From Chamaea fasciata (Eukaryota > Chordata > Aves > Passeriformes > Sylviidae), in NCBI GenBank assembly GCA_029207755.1, contig JARCOQ010000009.1:32200914-32264913 (forward strand): a DNA stretch of 64,000 bases. The letters are read 5' to 3'. The notes beneath the pieces are model-generated. The model did not search any database. It saw nothing but the letters and a program-made list of their open reading frames with translations, and was not told the DNA's origin. Made by a program: the position numbers and the translations under genes. This document shows, piece after piece, positions 11,387 to 24,105 of the stretch; the stretch's first letter is position 1, and the number at the start of each line of letters is the position of its first letter.

Positions 11387-11873
11387 TTACAGAATCCCAG
11401 GATCACTGAGGCTGGAAAAGCCTCCGAGTTCAAGCTGTGCCCGATGCCCACCTTGTCCCCAGCCCAGAGCACTGAGTGCCACCTCCAGCCCTTCCTTGGA
11501 CACCTCCAGCCATGGGCACTCCAAACCTCCCTGGGCAGCCCCTGCCGAGGCCTCAGCACCCTTTCCATGCAGAAATTCCTGCTGCTGTCCAAGCTGAGCC
11601 TCCCCTGGCACAGCTTGAGGCCGTTTCCCCTTGTCCTGTCCCTGTTCCCTGGGAGCAGAGCCCGATCCCCCCGGCTGTCCCCTCCTGTCAGGAGTTGTGC
11701 AGAGCCACAAGGTCCCCCCTGAGCCTCCTTTTCTCCAGGCTCAGCCCCTTGCCCAGCTCCCTTCCCTTCCCTGGACACGCTCCAGCCCCTCGAAGTCCTT
11801 CCTGCACCGGGAACCCCCTAGAACTGGACACAGCCCTCGAGGTGTGGCCTCAAAGAAGCGGCCCTGAACCCTT
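11387..11873 (-). mobile_element. CR1 element, 3' portion
   Basis: Inverted CR1 of about 490 bp. Read on the minus strand, it contains the end of the ORF2-like region (encoding a GEKEAQGG-like stretch from a shifted LEKRRLRGDL motif) and the conserved 3' blocks GGGAACAGGGACAGGACAAG and GGAATTTCTGCATGGAAAGG. It ends in TCAGTGATCCTGGGATTCTGTA. It is closely related to the copies at 23.3, 25.8 and 31.1 kb. It abuts the CpG island, so long open frames across the junction are composite. Confidence 0.85.
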
Positions 11874-12039
11874 CCGAGCATATGTAGTGCCCCCAAAATA
11901 TTAAATTCCGGCGTCAGCGTAGCTTGCTCGGAGCTCCTGAGGTGTAGCAGGGTGTGAGTTCTCTTCCTAAATCCATCTGGCAGCTTTCCAGTACCTAAAG
12001 GAAACCTACAAGAAAGACGGTGAGGGACTTCTTAGAAGA

Positions 12040-12125
12040 GCAGGTAGTGCCAGGACAAGGGGGAATGGCTTCCCACTGCCAAGGGGCAGGGTTCGATGGG
12101 ATACTAGGGAGAATTCCCTCGTGAT
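12040..12125 (+). mobile_element. CR1 internal 3' fragment
   Basis: GGACAAGGGGGAATGGCTTCCCACTGCCAAGGGGCAGGGTTCGATGGGATACTAGGGAGAA matches the CR1 block also present at 28.12-28.19 kb. It lacks the terminal tail, so it is a fragment. Confidence 0.75.
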
Positions 12126-13857
12126 CCTGGACTGGGATGAACACATCTTGTCCCAAGATCCCCAAAACCAGAGTGGAGGGTGTTGGAGCAAACTCTGCTA
12201 TCTGCCTTTATTTCACTCTGCAGTAGCTCTACTGGCCATTGGCCTTCAGCTCTTTGACAGCTCTGGAGATGTGAGAAGTCAGTTGTTACTAACAAAATCT
12301 CAGTTAAAATAAAGTCACAGGACAATTTAGCTTAGGAGCACTCCCTGGATGTCACCATCTCCAGGTAGAAAGAGGCTCAAACTTTGTTCCGTGAGCACTA
12401 ATGGCCATTTCAAACCTTGCGCTTCACAAATTGTGACTTCTAATACAAAACTGGGGGTTTTTTTTCTTTGCCAATAGGTCAAAATCATTTCCTGGTGCCC
12501 ATAGAGGGGTTCCTGCGTGTGCTGAGCCTGGTTCCCTGCAGGGCTGTTCCCCAGCGTGGGAAGATCTGCAAGGTCTGATTAAAACTTTTCCCGTATTTCA
12601 GGCATTTTTCCAGCCAGGAGATTGTGGAGATAGCAGAGCCACACATCCAGCTCCCCCTCTCCCTGGCATGGGAGGATGACAACACACATGGGAGGGACTG
12701 GATGTTCTGGTGTGTCTCAGTAACATGGAGCAAGAGACAGTTTTGCTGATCTTGGCACATAAACAAAACAAAATCTGAAAAAAACCCTTGTGACTTATCC
12801 CAATCAACAAGTGATTGCAGACATTACCCAAGAAAAATTAATTAAGCTTGACTAAATAACAATTTATGCACTGGGACAGGTGGAATACAATAGTGTCCTG
12901 GGCCTCTGTAAAGAGCTATTGGATCCTGCACTTTCTAAAAATCGAGTTGAACCATTCTGAGAGAAAATTGTCTGTGTAATAAAACTCGAATTTAGAGCTA
13001 GCTTGGAACCTATTTAAAGGTCCGCTGTGACCTGCAGCTCCTCACATATTTTCATCAGTGCCAGTGAAGAGTGGACAAGTTTCGTTTGAACTCAGGATCC
13101 AAGCAACAGCTTTCACCCTGTGCAAACTGTTTGGTAGTTAGGAGAGGAAATGCAAGAAAATGGCTCTGGAGAAGGAGTCTGGAGAAATCCAAGAGAGTGG
13201 CGCTGGGGACACCAGATGCCAACAGCTTTGATTCTGTCATCGCTGAGGAGGGATTTTATTTGTGAGTAAATCTAACACTGACAGCTCTCTTCTGGTTTTT
13301 CCCAGGTTGATCAGGCTGGCTTGCATGAGCCTGGTTGCACCAGGAAGAGTTTAGGAATAGGGAAGGCTTGTGGGGGTGCTTGTGCATCTCCCGTGGGGCA
13401 GTGGAGCCTTTGGAGGGCTTGGCAATCCCAGTTCCAATTTATCTTTCCATCTGCTCCCCTTGTGCGATGCCATCAAGACAGGGACATTCCTTAAGGGGGT
13501 TCCTTCTTTTCAGCAGGGCTCTGTTTCTCTCCATCCCATCTCACTAATGCTCTAATAGGATTAATGTTGTTGACACTTCCCTCAGGGTAGTCGTACAATA
13601 AATCCCCCCTTTCCGGGGTTGTTCCCCCAGGATGGGCATTTTCCGGCAGATAATATGAACCTGAAGCCTGTGCAAATTGGTTCCCTGGGAGCCTGACCTC
13701 CCTGTTGGGAATGACAAAGGGCCATCCAAGAGGCTTAAGAATAGCTGTCCCGGGGCTGCTGCCTGGGCTTAATCCTGCTGAGCCACTTCTGTTCCTGAAA
13801 ACAGCTTTTCCTGCCCACCCACAACCAACCCCCAAGTGTGGGGGAGATTCCAAGAGT

Positions 13858-13932
13858 CTGCCAGCACCAAGGCCAGGCTGGACAGGGCTTGGAGCAACCT
13901 GGGATAGTGGAAGGTGTCCCTGCCCATGGATG
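13858..13932 (+). mobile_element. CR1 internal 3' fragment
   Basis: Contains AAGGCCAGGCTGGACAGGGCTTGGAGCAACCTGGGATAGTGGAAGGTGTCCCTGCCCATGG, the last-but-one CR1 block. The terminal tail is missing after the block. Confidence 0.75.
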
Positions 13933-14214
13933 AGCTCAGCTGGGGGTTTCTCCTGCTGGAGCTTTGAATAAATTGATTAATCAGAATCAATGTGAATGGA
14001 TCAACAGTGAAATATTACTAGGTCACAATCATTAGGCATTGATCAATAATCCATAAATTAATGATGTTCCACTGGAAGAGATATTTTTATTTAGAAAGGT
14101 ATGTTGACTATTAGCACGCTGACATTTTATTAATTAATTAATATTAAACTAACTTCAGTAAAATTTCAATTACCTTCATCTTACCTCACTCACCGTAGGT
14201 CCTTCTTTGAGGGC

Positions 14215-14455
14215 AGCAACGACCCTGAACCCATCATTTATGCCATCACTTGATGACATCATTTCCTCACTGATGGTATTTATGACATCATTTCTGTGGG
14301 GTTGCATCATTTATTTAGTGCCTTTATCCATGACACCGTTTACACCAAACAGCATCATCAACTCAGTGTCTTCAGTGTCTTTGCCATGTCATTTCGATAG
14401 CATTTTGACCCCATGTGACATCATTAATTCAGCGCCTTTACACCAAACCCTAATG
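14215..14455. repeat. Degenerate TGACATCAT-rich repeat
   Basis: About 240 bp in which TGACATCATTT-like cores recur, at roughly 14253, 14281 and 14415, with diverged copies between. A second shared block, GTGCCTTTA/GCGCCTTTACACCAAAC, also recurs. The arrangement suggests an old minisatellite that has decayed. The core resembles CREB/ATF sites (TGACGTCA) with the CpG lost, but no function can be claimed. Confidence 0.5.
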
Positions 14456-15600
14456 TTTGATTGGGTTGGACTGATTGTGATGGTTTTAAAAGCCTTAGAA
14501 ATAGAAACAGCCAGAGGGGTCATTGCTCCAAATGTGTAGAGTCCCACAGGGCTTTGTCCCTGTCCCCTGATGGTAGCAAGGGCTGTTGAGAACAAGGCAG
14601 CAGAGCAAAAAATCAGAATTAAGTACATGGTGAATGGAATCAAGCAAAAAGCACAGTGAATCCGCATGCTGTGGCTTTAAGGAACTGCAGGGTAGGGCTG
14701 TTAGCTGCAGTGTAACTGGGAAAAGAGGCCAAAATCCCTGTTTCCAAAGGATGGAGGAGATTCCGATTCAGCCACTTTATTATTCAAGCAGTGATTAATG
14801 GTGAGGTGGCGTCATCCTCTCTGATCAGGGATATTAAGCAGTGATGGGTTGCAGACAAACAGCATTATAAATGCAAGATTGTTTCAGATCATTAGGAAAA
14901 TACGTAAACTCATTTCTTTAATTAATCTGGCTTTAATGGCTGATTGCTTCTGATTAAAATAGCACGTGTCTGGGGGAAATGCGTCAAAATTGGAAGTAAA
15001 AGGAGAAACTCTTAACGGAGGGAGGGCAAAACAACATTTCCCCACTTAAACAGAAGAGAAAAATGAAAAAGAAGTGTGGAAGATGGTAAAAGAAGGAAGA
15101 CAAAACAATTCCAAGGGGAAAGCAAGCCAGCAGTTCTCCAGATGGGACTGGTGGGTTTTCCAGAGGCACAGGCTGTCACTGCCTTGCCGGAACATCCCTC
15201 TGGAATTGGAGTGTCTTGGCTGGGCTGGGCACTGCTCTCCCCAGGGTCCTGGGGCTTCAGGACTAGAAACAGAACAGCCCAGGGCACCACCATTCCGTGC
15301 CTTCAGTGGATCCATACAGCATTTCCTTCAGCGCCATGTCAGGCATTTCCCATGGGATAATGAAAGGGTGACCGAGGATCCCAAAAACCAGCTGTGGGAT
15401 AAAAGCTGCAGCTCCCACTGGGCTGGAGATGATGAGTAGCCGTGGGGCTGGGAGCGGGATGGAGCTGATGATTCCAGGTGCCCCGCTGCAGATATCCCTG
15501 CTCCCAACCCCTTCAGCGAGAGACACTTCTCCAGCATCCCGGGAAGTTTTCTCCTCCCTCTTTCCCTTGCTGATAATGGGGTTTGCTTCTCCTCTTAGAG

Positions 15601-15622
15601 AAAAAAAAAAAAAAAAAAAAAA
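15601..15622. repeat. Poly(A) run, 22 nt
   Basis: Uninterrupted A22 follows CTCTTAGAG. No retroposed gene body was recognised upstream of it, so it is listed as a simple repeat. Confidence 0.95.
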
Positions 15623-17680
15623 GCAGTTTCCAGAAAGTGCTGTATTTCCTGAGACTGGCGGCTCCCAGGCTGATCAAATCCCTCACCCCTTTCCTCCCCC
15701 GTCTCTGGTTCCGGCGCTGCCTCCCCTCCCGTCCTGCTCCCGACCGGGCTTGTCAAAACCCGCCAGGCGTCCCCGGGCTGGAGCCGCTCCTCAGCACCCG
15801 TTCATGGGGCAGGGTGTTGCTGACACCCCCCTTTAACACCAGCATGTGCTTTGCAGCCCTCTTGCCGAGTCAACAAGGAAGAAAGAGCCTGGCTGAGGAG
15901 GGCACCGTGCCACCCTCTGCGTGTCGGAGGGTCACAGGTGGTACGAGGTGACAAGGACATCAGAGTTACAGCAGCAGCTCCGTGGGGCCATTATCTCTGT
16001 GCTCCTGATGTGGCAGGAGTTTGGATCTGAGGTGCTTCGAAATTCCTACCAAAACAATACCTCACGTGCTGCAGCCTTTTGGTTTTTCCCAGGATGCCAG
16101 TGCTGCTCGTTCCCAAAGCTTTTTTTGCCCCCCCTTAGATGAACTGTGAATAAATAAACGTGTAAGTGGATGTGAATCGTTGCTGTGCTGCATGTCTCAG
16201 CGTGCCTGTTTCCTTGGAAAACCTGAGCTTATCCCCAGAAGGGTTTTCCAGACACACCAGCAGGGCTCGGCTGAGCCTGGACTGGAGCCGGCACTGCTGC
16301 ATCCTCCTCTCTGCAGACGGAGCCTGCATGCTCGGGCAGGTCCAGCAGCCCAAAAGGCATTAATTATGGAGTCATTAAAACTCAGTTACCTCTCCAAGCA
16401 GGAGTTAGGAGCAGAAAGCCTCGCTCTGGGAAATCAGCAGCACCAAGGTAGGATTTTAGCAGTGCTGTGGCTCTGCAGTGACTCAGGGAAGCCTGATTAG
16501 CTCCAGGCTTTCAAGAGAGATTACCTTGAGGATGCTCCCTAGATTCACTTCGCCAGCAGGTTTATTCTGCAAGCAACATGCTGAAATCCTGGGAAAACAG
16601 AAGGGAACGGCTTTGCCAGTGCTCAGGGCTGAGCTTACAGCATGGCAGAAGCTGGGAAGAGGCAGATTTCTAGAGGCAAGGGTGTGAATTTGTAAGAATA
16701 AGAACTGTTTCCTTGGGGTGGCTGGGGCTTCCCGTGATGCAGCTGTGCCCCTCTGAGCAGAGCTCATCCCAAATGTCCCCAAAATGTCTCTCAGCAGAAG
16801 GAGAGGCCATTGGATTCCCCTTTGCCTCCTCCTCTCTGGCTGTGGAAGCCCGGCTCCTACAGCCTCTCCTTGCTTTCCCTGGCTGCCACCCACCCCTGCC
16901 AAGGTGTCCCCAGCTCACTTTGTTTTGGAGATGCCTTGGAGCCCCCAAACTGGTCCCAGTGCCCAGCCATGGCCTCTCAAATGCAGAACAGGAAGAAATG
17001 CCCCCCCTTAACCTGTTGTCAAGTTGACAAACAGGATGATGCCTCTGAATCATCTTCAAGTCACCTCCTCTGGAGACGCAGGAAAACCCGGGTGTCCCCC
17101 TGTGCCAGGCCACTGAGCTCCAGACCGTGTCACCTCCATGGTGCCCGAGGGGCAGGAGCACAAGGATACCTGGAGGCTCCCAGTGAAGCTCTGGGTGGTT
17201 TTCTGCTGAGCCCAGAGATGTTGCAGTCACCAGTGGCAGCTCTCCTTCCTGCTCAGCCCCAGGATCCCATCCTGGAGACTGTTTCGTATCACACCCTCTA
17301 TTTGTCCTTCACCTCATGTGATTTTGGGAGCTGCCATTGCCAAAAAAACGGTTTGGGGATTCTGTGCTCCTGTTGTGCTGGCACCCGGGGAGGGCACGAG
17401 TTTCATTCCCAAACTGGATTTTCTCGGTTTTCCCTGTAGGGGCAGCAGTTGCCTTTCAAGCCAGCCTAAAGGAAGAAAAATACCTGTATTTTAAAAACGA
17501 GCTCCTGTTCCCAGTGAATGCAGCTCTGATAACAGGACTAACGTCAGAATGAGCCTCTGCTAAGTGGGTTTAGCAGTTATCATGTTCAACTCAGTGCCTA
17601 AAGCTGCCTAGTGATTTGTGCCCTGTGTCCCCAAGCCAGCTCCATTCCTCAAATTAGCATAAGGTCTATAAATCAAGCCT

Positions 17681-17735
17681 CTTTTGATGATGATGAGAAT
17701 AATAACAACAATAATAATGAGAATAATAAAAGATA
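17681..17735. repeat. Imperfect GAT/AAT trinucleotide repeat
   Basis: GATGATGATGAGAATAATAACAACAATAATAATGAGAATAAT: interrupted trinucleotide repeats over about 50 bp. Confidence 0.7.
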
Positions 17736-19675
17736 GTATGGTTGTCCTGAGTGGAGGCAATAGTCTTGAGGGCATCAGGTTCTCCATGGGAGGACAAGCA
17801 TCAGATGTTTTCCAAGCTTTGGGGCTTCTACAGTTTTCCCAGCAACAGCCTCTGGATACAAAACTCTGGTGCTGCTTTTACAAAGAAAGGAGACAAGGGG
17901 AGAAGCTGATGATAAGGTTCTCATTTTGATGGCAAATACTGGTAACTTGAAGATTTAACACCAAAGTCCAAGTGGAGCTAGAGTAAATTATTTGAGTGGG
18001 ATTGCAAAATAGTATAAGCCATGGAAAATGAAACACAGAAAATGATACAACCTCCTCGCTCCTGCTGAGCCTGGACCACACAATTTATAAGTGTAAAAAA
18101 AAGTCATTTCCACGTCTGCTAAATAAAGAAAAGGCAGCTCAAAGCACCTTGGTGGCTCAGGCATTGCTGGGGCTCAGACCTCCCTCTCCCGGGCGGCGGG
18201 TGCTTTTGAGGGGAGAGGAATGGCAGAGGGTGTGTGGGAAGAAGGCAGGAGGTGGAGCGGCTCCCATCAAATCCAGCGGGAGTTTTGTGTGGAGCACAAT
18301 CCCATTAGCGATGTTATTCACGGGTCACGGCCCGAGGGCTGAGGGTTGAATGTGTTTGTTCTGCAAACTGGGCTAATATTGTGAGGAGCATAAAAGAGGA
18401 TGTGTAAAGTGTGTTTGGCCTGTGTTTGGAGATCACAGGAGAAGATGTTTCCTTGAAATTGTATTAGCTTGGATCCAATTTTAGGGTAACTTCTGGCTAG
18501 GAAAGGCTTCCATGTCATTAATAGCAACCACCATCTTCTGAATGTTTAATACATCAGAAATCAGAGCAGAAAGTGTTTTGCTCTTGATTTGGAATGAGAC
18601 AGCTGGAACAAAATGAAAATCTGAAGCCCCTCGAGTCAGTCAGGGTTGGGCTTTGTCCTGGAGGGTGCTGTGACACCCAGGTGACCTGGCAGCCAGCAAA
18701 GGGAGAGGCTGCCCTGAATTTTTTGGATAAAAATGCAGATTGTGGAGATGGCATCGTGAGGGGTCATACCGAAAGCTCAGGTTAACACAGCAGCCTCACC
18801 CTAAAACAAGCTGAAAGTGGCTGAAATTCATTAGATGAGCTGTGCTGGAGTCCAGATTTGGAGCTGGGGATTGTCATGGGGCTGTATCAGATGCCACTGC
18901 CAGTGTGGTGGCTTCACTGTCAGGACCTCCTGGCCATCATTCCCTTTGTTGCTCTCACATTTCTGGTGGCATTGCTGTTGTCTATTGCCTCTGCCCTAGC
19001 TGGAAACAATTCTTTCTGCAGCAGCAATTTGATTTCCATGCTCAACCATCACTGGGTGTGATTATCACCACTGTAGGAGCACCCTTGGTGCAAGGAGGAT
19101 TTATTAGACATGATTAATAAGCACAGATAGTTTATGTGGTGTCACCCAGTATCCCATGTCCCTCAGAGCTCAGCCTTGTGCACCAAGAGTTGCAAATGTC
19201 CTTCACTTAAATACACAGCAGCAATAACCCAGGACTGATGATAATAGTCCTGAACAGAGCACTAAACCAGGGGAAAGCTGGTTCCAGCTGAGTGTGGTGT
19301 GGTATTTTTGATGCAGGAAGGGAGAATAATTCCTGTTGGATATGTACATGAATGCAGATGTGATTTGGATGGCAGGAACAGGACGTTTAGAAATGGAAAT
19401 CTCATTATCCTGACAGTAATTCGGGACTATTACAGGGAAGCTCAGGGTCTTTAATCAGTAACACTGTATTAGCATAACAGAGTTAATGGTGATAAAGTAA
19501 AAGACACTGATTAAAGAACATTTTTCTCCACCAAAGATCTGCTATCTATAGTATCCAAACACATCAGTGGGTCAAATCCTGCCTTTGATTTGCTGAACCC
19601 TTCTCCCCAAGTCAAGGGGAGAATAGGTGGGTTTGCCTCCTGCCCTGATCTGCTTGGCAGCAGCAAAGTCACATA

Positions 19676-19711
19676 CATGCATATATATATATATACACAC
19701 ACATATATAAA
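19676..19711. repeat. TA/CA dinucleotide microsatellite
   Basis: A compound (TA)n(CA)n(TA)n run: CATATATATATATATACACACACATATATA. Short and interrupted. Confidence 0.85.
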
Positions 19712-20644
19712 AATGGTGTTTGTTACCTTCTCTGGCTTCTTTGAAACCCCACTGATGCTGAGGTGACAACAGCTTTATTATCTCCATGCCCTGGTGCTGT
19801 TGTGCAAGTGTAGCTCCCATAAGAATGGGCATGAAGAGTCAGGTGTGGAGGCCCACACGGAACACCGAGCTGCTGCAGCAGGACCCTCCCGGTGCCACAG
19901 GGCTTCTCAAAGCCTCTCTGGGTGTTTAACAGCCCGTGGTTATCTCCAGCTAAAAATAACATGCTCTAAGGCCTTGGAAGAATTAGCTGGCTTCCCTGAG
20001 CAGGGAGAAGCACTGACTTTCTGTGTCAGTTCGAAGTTATTCCCGGGAATGAATTAGCCCTTGTTCCAACCACATGTGCTGGAATGGGCTCCCTGACGTG
20101 CATCAGGAGTCAGAAAGGCTCCAGGAGGAGATCTTCGACCTGGCTAGTGGGACCAAGCTGTTGCAAAGTGTGTTTTCCTTCTGCAAAATATCTGGGAGTT
20201 TTTAAAATCATAATGGTGAGATAGTTTCAAATGCAACCAGGATTTTTCCTGGGTAAATAAACTCTGAGGAACACCCCTGTTCATTAGCAGGAAGATTTAT
20301 AATGACTACAGAAGCTGCGAAAGGTTATTCAGGCTGCCATCAGTAGCTTTGGTAGGACCCGAAAAGGCAGGGCAGGATCTTTAAACACACAGCCCATTAA
20401 ACACACAGACCACAAATGTTTTGTTCTGTGTCTGTTTAAATCAGAGTAAAAATACACCAACAGAGAGAACAGATTGGTTTTTAAAATATTCCATGAGATA
20501 AACAACAGCTCTGGCTAAGTCCAACCGAATGAATTTTACCTTATGAGAAGTTTAAGTACTTTTAGGGGTCAGGGAAATGTTAAGGGTGGCACAAGCTGCG
20601 CTGCTTTGTAAACTTGTTCTGCAAAAATAAGCAACATCGGTTAC

Positions 20645-20905
20645 ATAGAATCACAGAATGTTTTGGAAGGGACCTTAAAGCTCACCTCATTCTCCCCCTG
20701 CCATGGGCAGGGCCACCTTCCATTATCCCAGGCTGCTCCAAGCCGTGTCCAACCTGGCTTGGGACACTTCCAGGGATCCAGGGGCAGCCATAGCTGCTCT
20801 GGGCACCCTGTGCCAGGGCCTCACCTCCCTGACAGGGAAGGTTTTCTTCCTAGTGGCTGATCTACACCTACTCCCCCTTGTCCTGTCACTCTACAGATTG
20901 TAGTC
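20645..20905 (-). mobile_element. CR1 element, 3' portion
   Basis: Inverted CR1 of about 260 bp with tail (CATAGAATCACAGAATG at the left), then TTTTGGAAGGGACCTTAAAGC, CTGCCATGGGCAGGGCCACC and CAGGGATCCAGGGGCAGCCA. It continues to CTACTCCCCCTTGTCCTGTCACT. The block order matches CR1 throughout. Confidence 0.88.
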
Positions 20906-22299
20906 AGAGGGTCTGCTTCAACCCTGAAGTTTTTCTCAGGCTGAAATTATAGAGAGGCTAAACCAGAGGCTTTATGAAAGGAACAAGCTGTAACCTCTTG
21001 GTGGAAAAGAGGATATTTTACAGTTAGTTAGAAGAGCCAAGTGTCACCTCTTTTTTATTTTAATCTTATTCCAACCCCGTGATTTCCCAAAAATAGACTC
21101 ACTCACCGAGAACGTCACATTCATCTTGGTTCAGCTAATGATATTTATGCTTTTATATTGGATGCGATTAATTTTCCTATCCTGTTAATGCAGCATGTGA
21201 TCATTAAATACCTTTACTGCACGCATAGACATATATTTTCTGTGTCAGAAAGGAAAGCAAGTGGCATTTTAAATTACTGAGTGATAATTGTAGGTGGCCC
21301 TTTTCCATAGTGCTTAAGGAATTCCTTTCATTATGATAAATGGGTATAAGACTCCCTTTTTACACAGAATCAGTTCACAAGTGAATTTATTTGACAGTCA
21401 CGGGTTGTGGGTCTACTGAAGAACATTTTCCACAAAGGTGCCTGTGTTAGTGTAGTGAACATGTGTAACAGCACCTTATGGAGGAGAGGCACTGAGACTT
21501 CCCAAATGATGGGTTTGGGTACTAACACCTTGTACAACTAATGCTGCAGCTCACATCCTGCCAAGTTTCACTGAGCCTCATTTCACATCCACGGCTGAAG
21601 AAGTGCAGGGAGTGCCTAAGCAAAAAGAGATCCAATGACAAGCATGGTAAATTATTATCCTGGTATTTTAAGTAAAAGGTTTTACAAAATCGATTCACAG
21701 CCGTGCGCCATTAACATATCAACTGCAAAAGTGAATTCCAGCATGGGAAATCTGCCAAAAAGAAGAGATTTTATCCTGACAGGAGTGAAACAAACAGACA
21801 TTCAATCAGGGTAGATGTCAGGAAAGCCAAGAGAAATAAGAGCTCCATTCTACACGGCACTGTTTCCCCAGACATAAAAACAGTGATTTAAAAAGAGACC
21901 CTGCTGCTTGTGAAACTCTAAAGTTTGAGTTCATGGCTCCTGAATGGACCAGCCCAGTGCCTTCAACAAACCCACCACAGCCCTTGTAACCTCCCACAGA
22001 GAGAAGTGCTGGGGTTTGACCATGTTATCAGGCAGCACCTCCCACGTGGAGCTTGTTTCTGTGCACGGAGGTTTGTTTCCTCAGCCAGGACAACAGAGAA
22101 AACTTGCCCAGGTCTCTATTTTTCCTGTCAAACAGGAATTTGAGTAATACCTTCCCCCGTTTTGCTTCAAAGGAAGCTTTCTCATCTCTTCCATTCGGTG
22201 TTACATTGGTCCCTCATTCATGGGCTGTTTCAGGGAGGTTCCTCAACCCTCCCAGTGTCTGTCCCAGGGCTGCTGGCTTGGTGGGCATGCTGGTATTCC

Positions 22300-22360
22300 A
22301 TCAAAGGCTGGAGACTTTGGAGGCCTTTTCCAACCATAATGATTCTGTGATTGTGTGATG
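22300..22360 (+). mobile_element. CR1 3' terminus
   Basis: GAGACTTTGGAGGCCTTTTCCAACCATAATGATTCTGTGATTGTGTGATG is a plus-oriented CR1 end with its 8-10-bp tail units. The body upstream is not recognisable. Confidence 0.75.
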
Positions 22361-23334
22361 CCATGGAAGGTGTTCCACCCTGAACCCCCCAGCTGCAGTC
22401 TGGGGGTCAGGGGCCATCAGTCCATCCCTGTCACTCCCAGGAAAGGTTTGGCTTTGACCGCTCTGTAACCAAAGACCTGCAAACACCAAGGGTCCCAAAG
22501 AGGGGTAAAACGTCCCGTTCATTGTTTAATTTTGGGTTTGAATGGATTCTCCATACACACATAAAGAAAATAAGATGTTTTTCATAGCTTTCTGCTTTCC
22601 GCACAGGACTCAAAGTCATTCCCAAAGCAGGACATGGCAGCACCACTTCTCCACCTGCCCTGTGTCCAGATCCATGCCCCAAGCACTGCTGCACTGGGCA
22701 GCCCGTTTCAACCCTGTGTAAAGAAGAGTAAATGACTTCACCTTAATGAATCCTAAACCCAGCCCACAACTCCCTTTTCCTTTATCCATGCTCACAGTGT
22801 TACTGACACACGCTGATTTGGAGGGGCAAGCAGACAAAAGTTATTAATTTGTTACCCCAGTCCTCAATGGGGGGGTTAAGGATTTTCCAGACAAAAGACT
22901 AAGACTCAGCTAGCCCCAGCTGAATGCCTCTTTCTGTTCATTTGCCTTTTGTGGTGTAACTGCTAACGGTGCTAAAAGAAAGAGCCCGATGACTGATGTG
23001 CTGCTTCATTCCTGTTATTGGAATCTGTGCTCTGAAACACAGGATCAGCTGAGCCCTGGGCAGAGCTGGGAGCAAAACAATATCTTTCCTCTGCAAAGCT
23101 GTTTGCCACCAGCCTCAGCCTGGCTTTGGGTGGGGCAAAACCTTTCCAAAAGTATAAATGGATGATATGTTTTGTTTGCATCCCACACTGTCTGAGCAAC
23201 ATAAAAACTGCGCAATATGTAAGAGCTGAAGCCAAGCAGATCGTGAGTGCAGGGAACAGATTTCAGTGTGACAGTTACCAAGGGCGCCCTCAGTAACTTC
23301 ACAGACAGCACCAGACTGGCAGTGTGGGTGTGCA

Positions 23335-24105
23335 GGAGGGCAGGAGGCTCTGCAGAGGGATCAGGCTGGATCCATGGGCTGAGGGTCAGCAAGGCCGAGT
23401 GCCAGGTCCTGACCTGGGCTCAGCCCGGGCCCTGCAGCTCCAGGCGGGGGCACAGGGGCTGGAAAGGGCCCGTGGGGAAAGGCCCTGGGGGTGCTGTGCC
23501 AGCGGCTGGACAGGAGCCCAGGGGTGCCCGGGGGGGCACCGGGCCAATGGCCCCTGGGCTGTGCCAGCCATGGGGTGGCCACAGGCCCAGGGCAGGGCCC
23601 GTCCCCTGGGCTGGCCCTGCCGAGGGACCTCCAGGGCTGTGCCCAGTGCTGTCCCTCCCGGCCAGAGAGCCCCGGAGGGGCTGGAGCGTGTCCAGGGAAG
23701 GGAAGGGAGCTGGGGAAGGGGCTCAGCCTGGAGAAAAGGAGGCTCAGGGGGGACCTTGTGGCTCTGCACAACTCCTGACAGGAGGGGACAGCCAAGGGGG
23801 ATCGGGCTCTGCTCCCAGGGAACAGGGACAGGACAAGGGGAAACGGCCTCAGGCTGTGCCAGGGGAGGCTCAGCTTGGACAGCAGCAGGAATTTCTGCAT
23901 GGAAAGGGTGCTGAGGCCTTGGCAGGGGCTGCCCAGGGAGGTTTGGAGTGCCCATGGCTGGAGGTGTCCAAGGAAGGGCTGGAGGTGGCACTCAGTGCTC
24001 TGGGCTGGGGACAAGGTGGGCATTGGGCACAGCTGGGACTCCATGGGCTGGGAGGGATTTTCCAGCCTCAATTATCCTAGGATTCTGTGATTCTATGATT
24101 ATATG
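23335..24105 (+). mobile_element. CR1 element with ORF2 C-terminal remnant and intact 3' end
   Basis: At about 770 bp this is one of the two longest CR1 copies in the window. Its left half carries a decayed, frameshifted remnant of the ORF2 (reverse transcriptase) C-terminus, including [10 protein letters not shown] and SAWRKGGSGG in place of the usual LERVQRR and SLEKRRLRGDL. The right half has the standard 3' blocks and ends TCCTAGGATTCTGTGATTCTATGATTATATG. It is truncated at the 5' end, as CR1 normally is. Its left half is nearly identical to 44640-44972, and its right half to 11.4, 25.8 and 31.1 kb. It is not a functional gene. Confidence 0.9.

Noticed and set aside
10403..11722. Plus-strand open frame of about 440 codons across the CpG island
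   Set aside because: It joins GC-rich island sequence to the CR1 at 11387-11873. The right part is antisense CR1 and the left part is low-complexity, so it is a chance composite.
23247..24080. 277-codon open frame, and shorter ones at 11.4, 25.8, 31.1 and 44.6 kb, as a gene family
   Set aside because: These are CR1 copies: shared 3' blocks, the tail, and frame-shifted ORF2 C-terminal motifs. They are not a host gene family.
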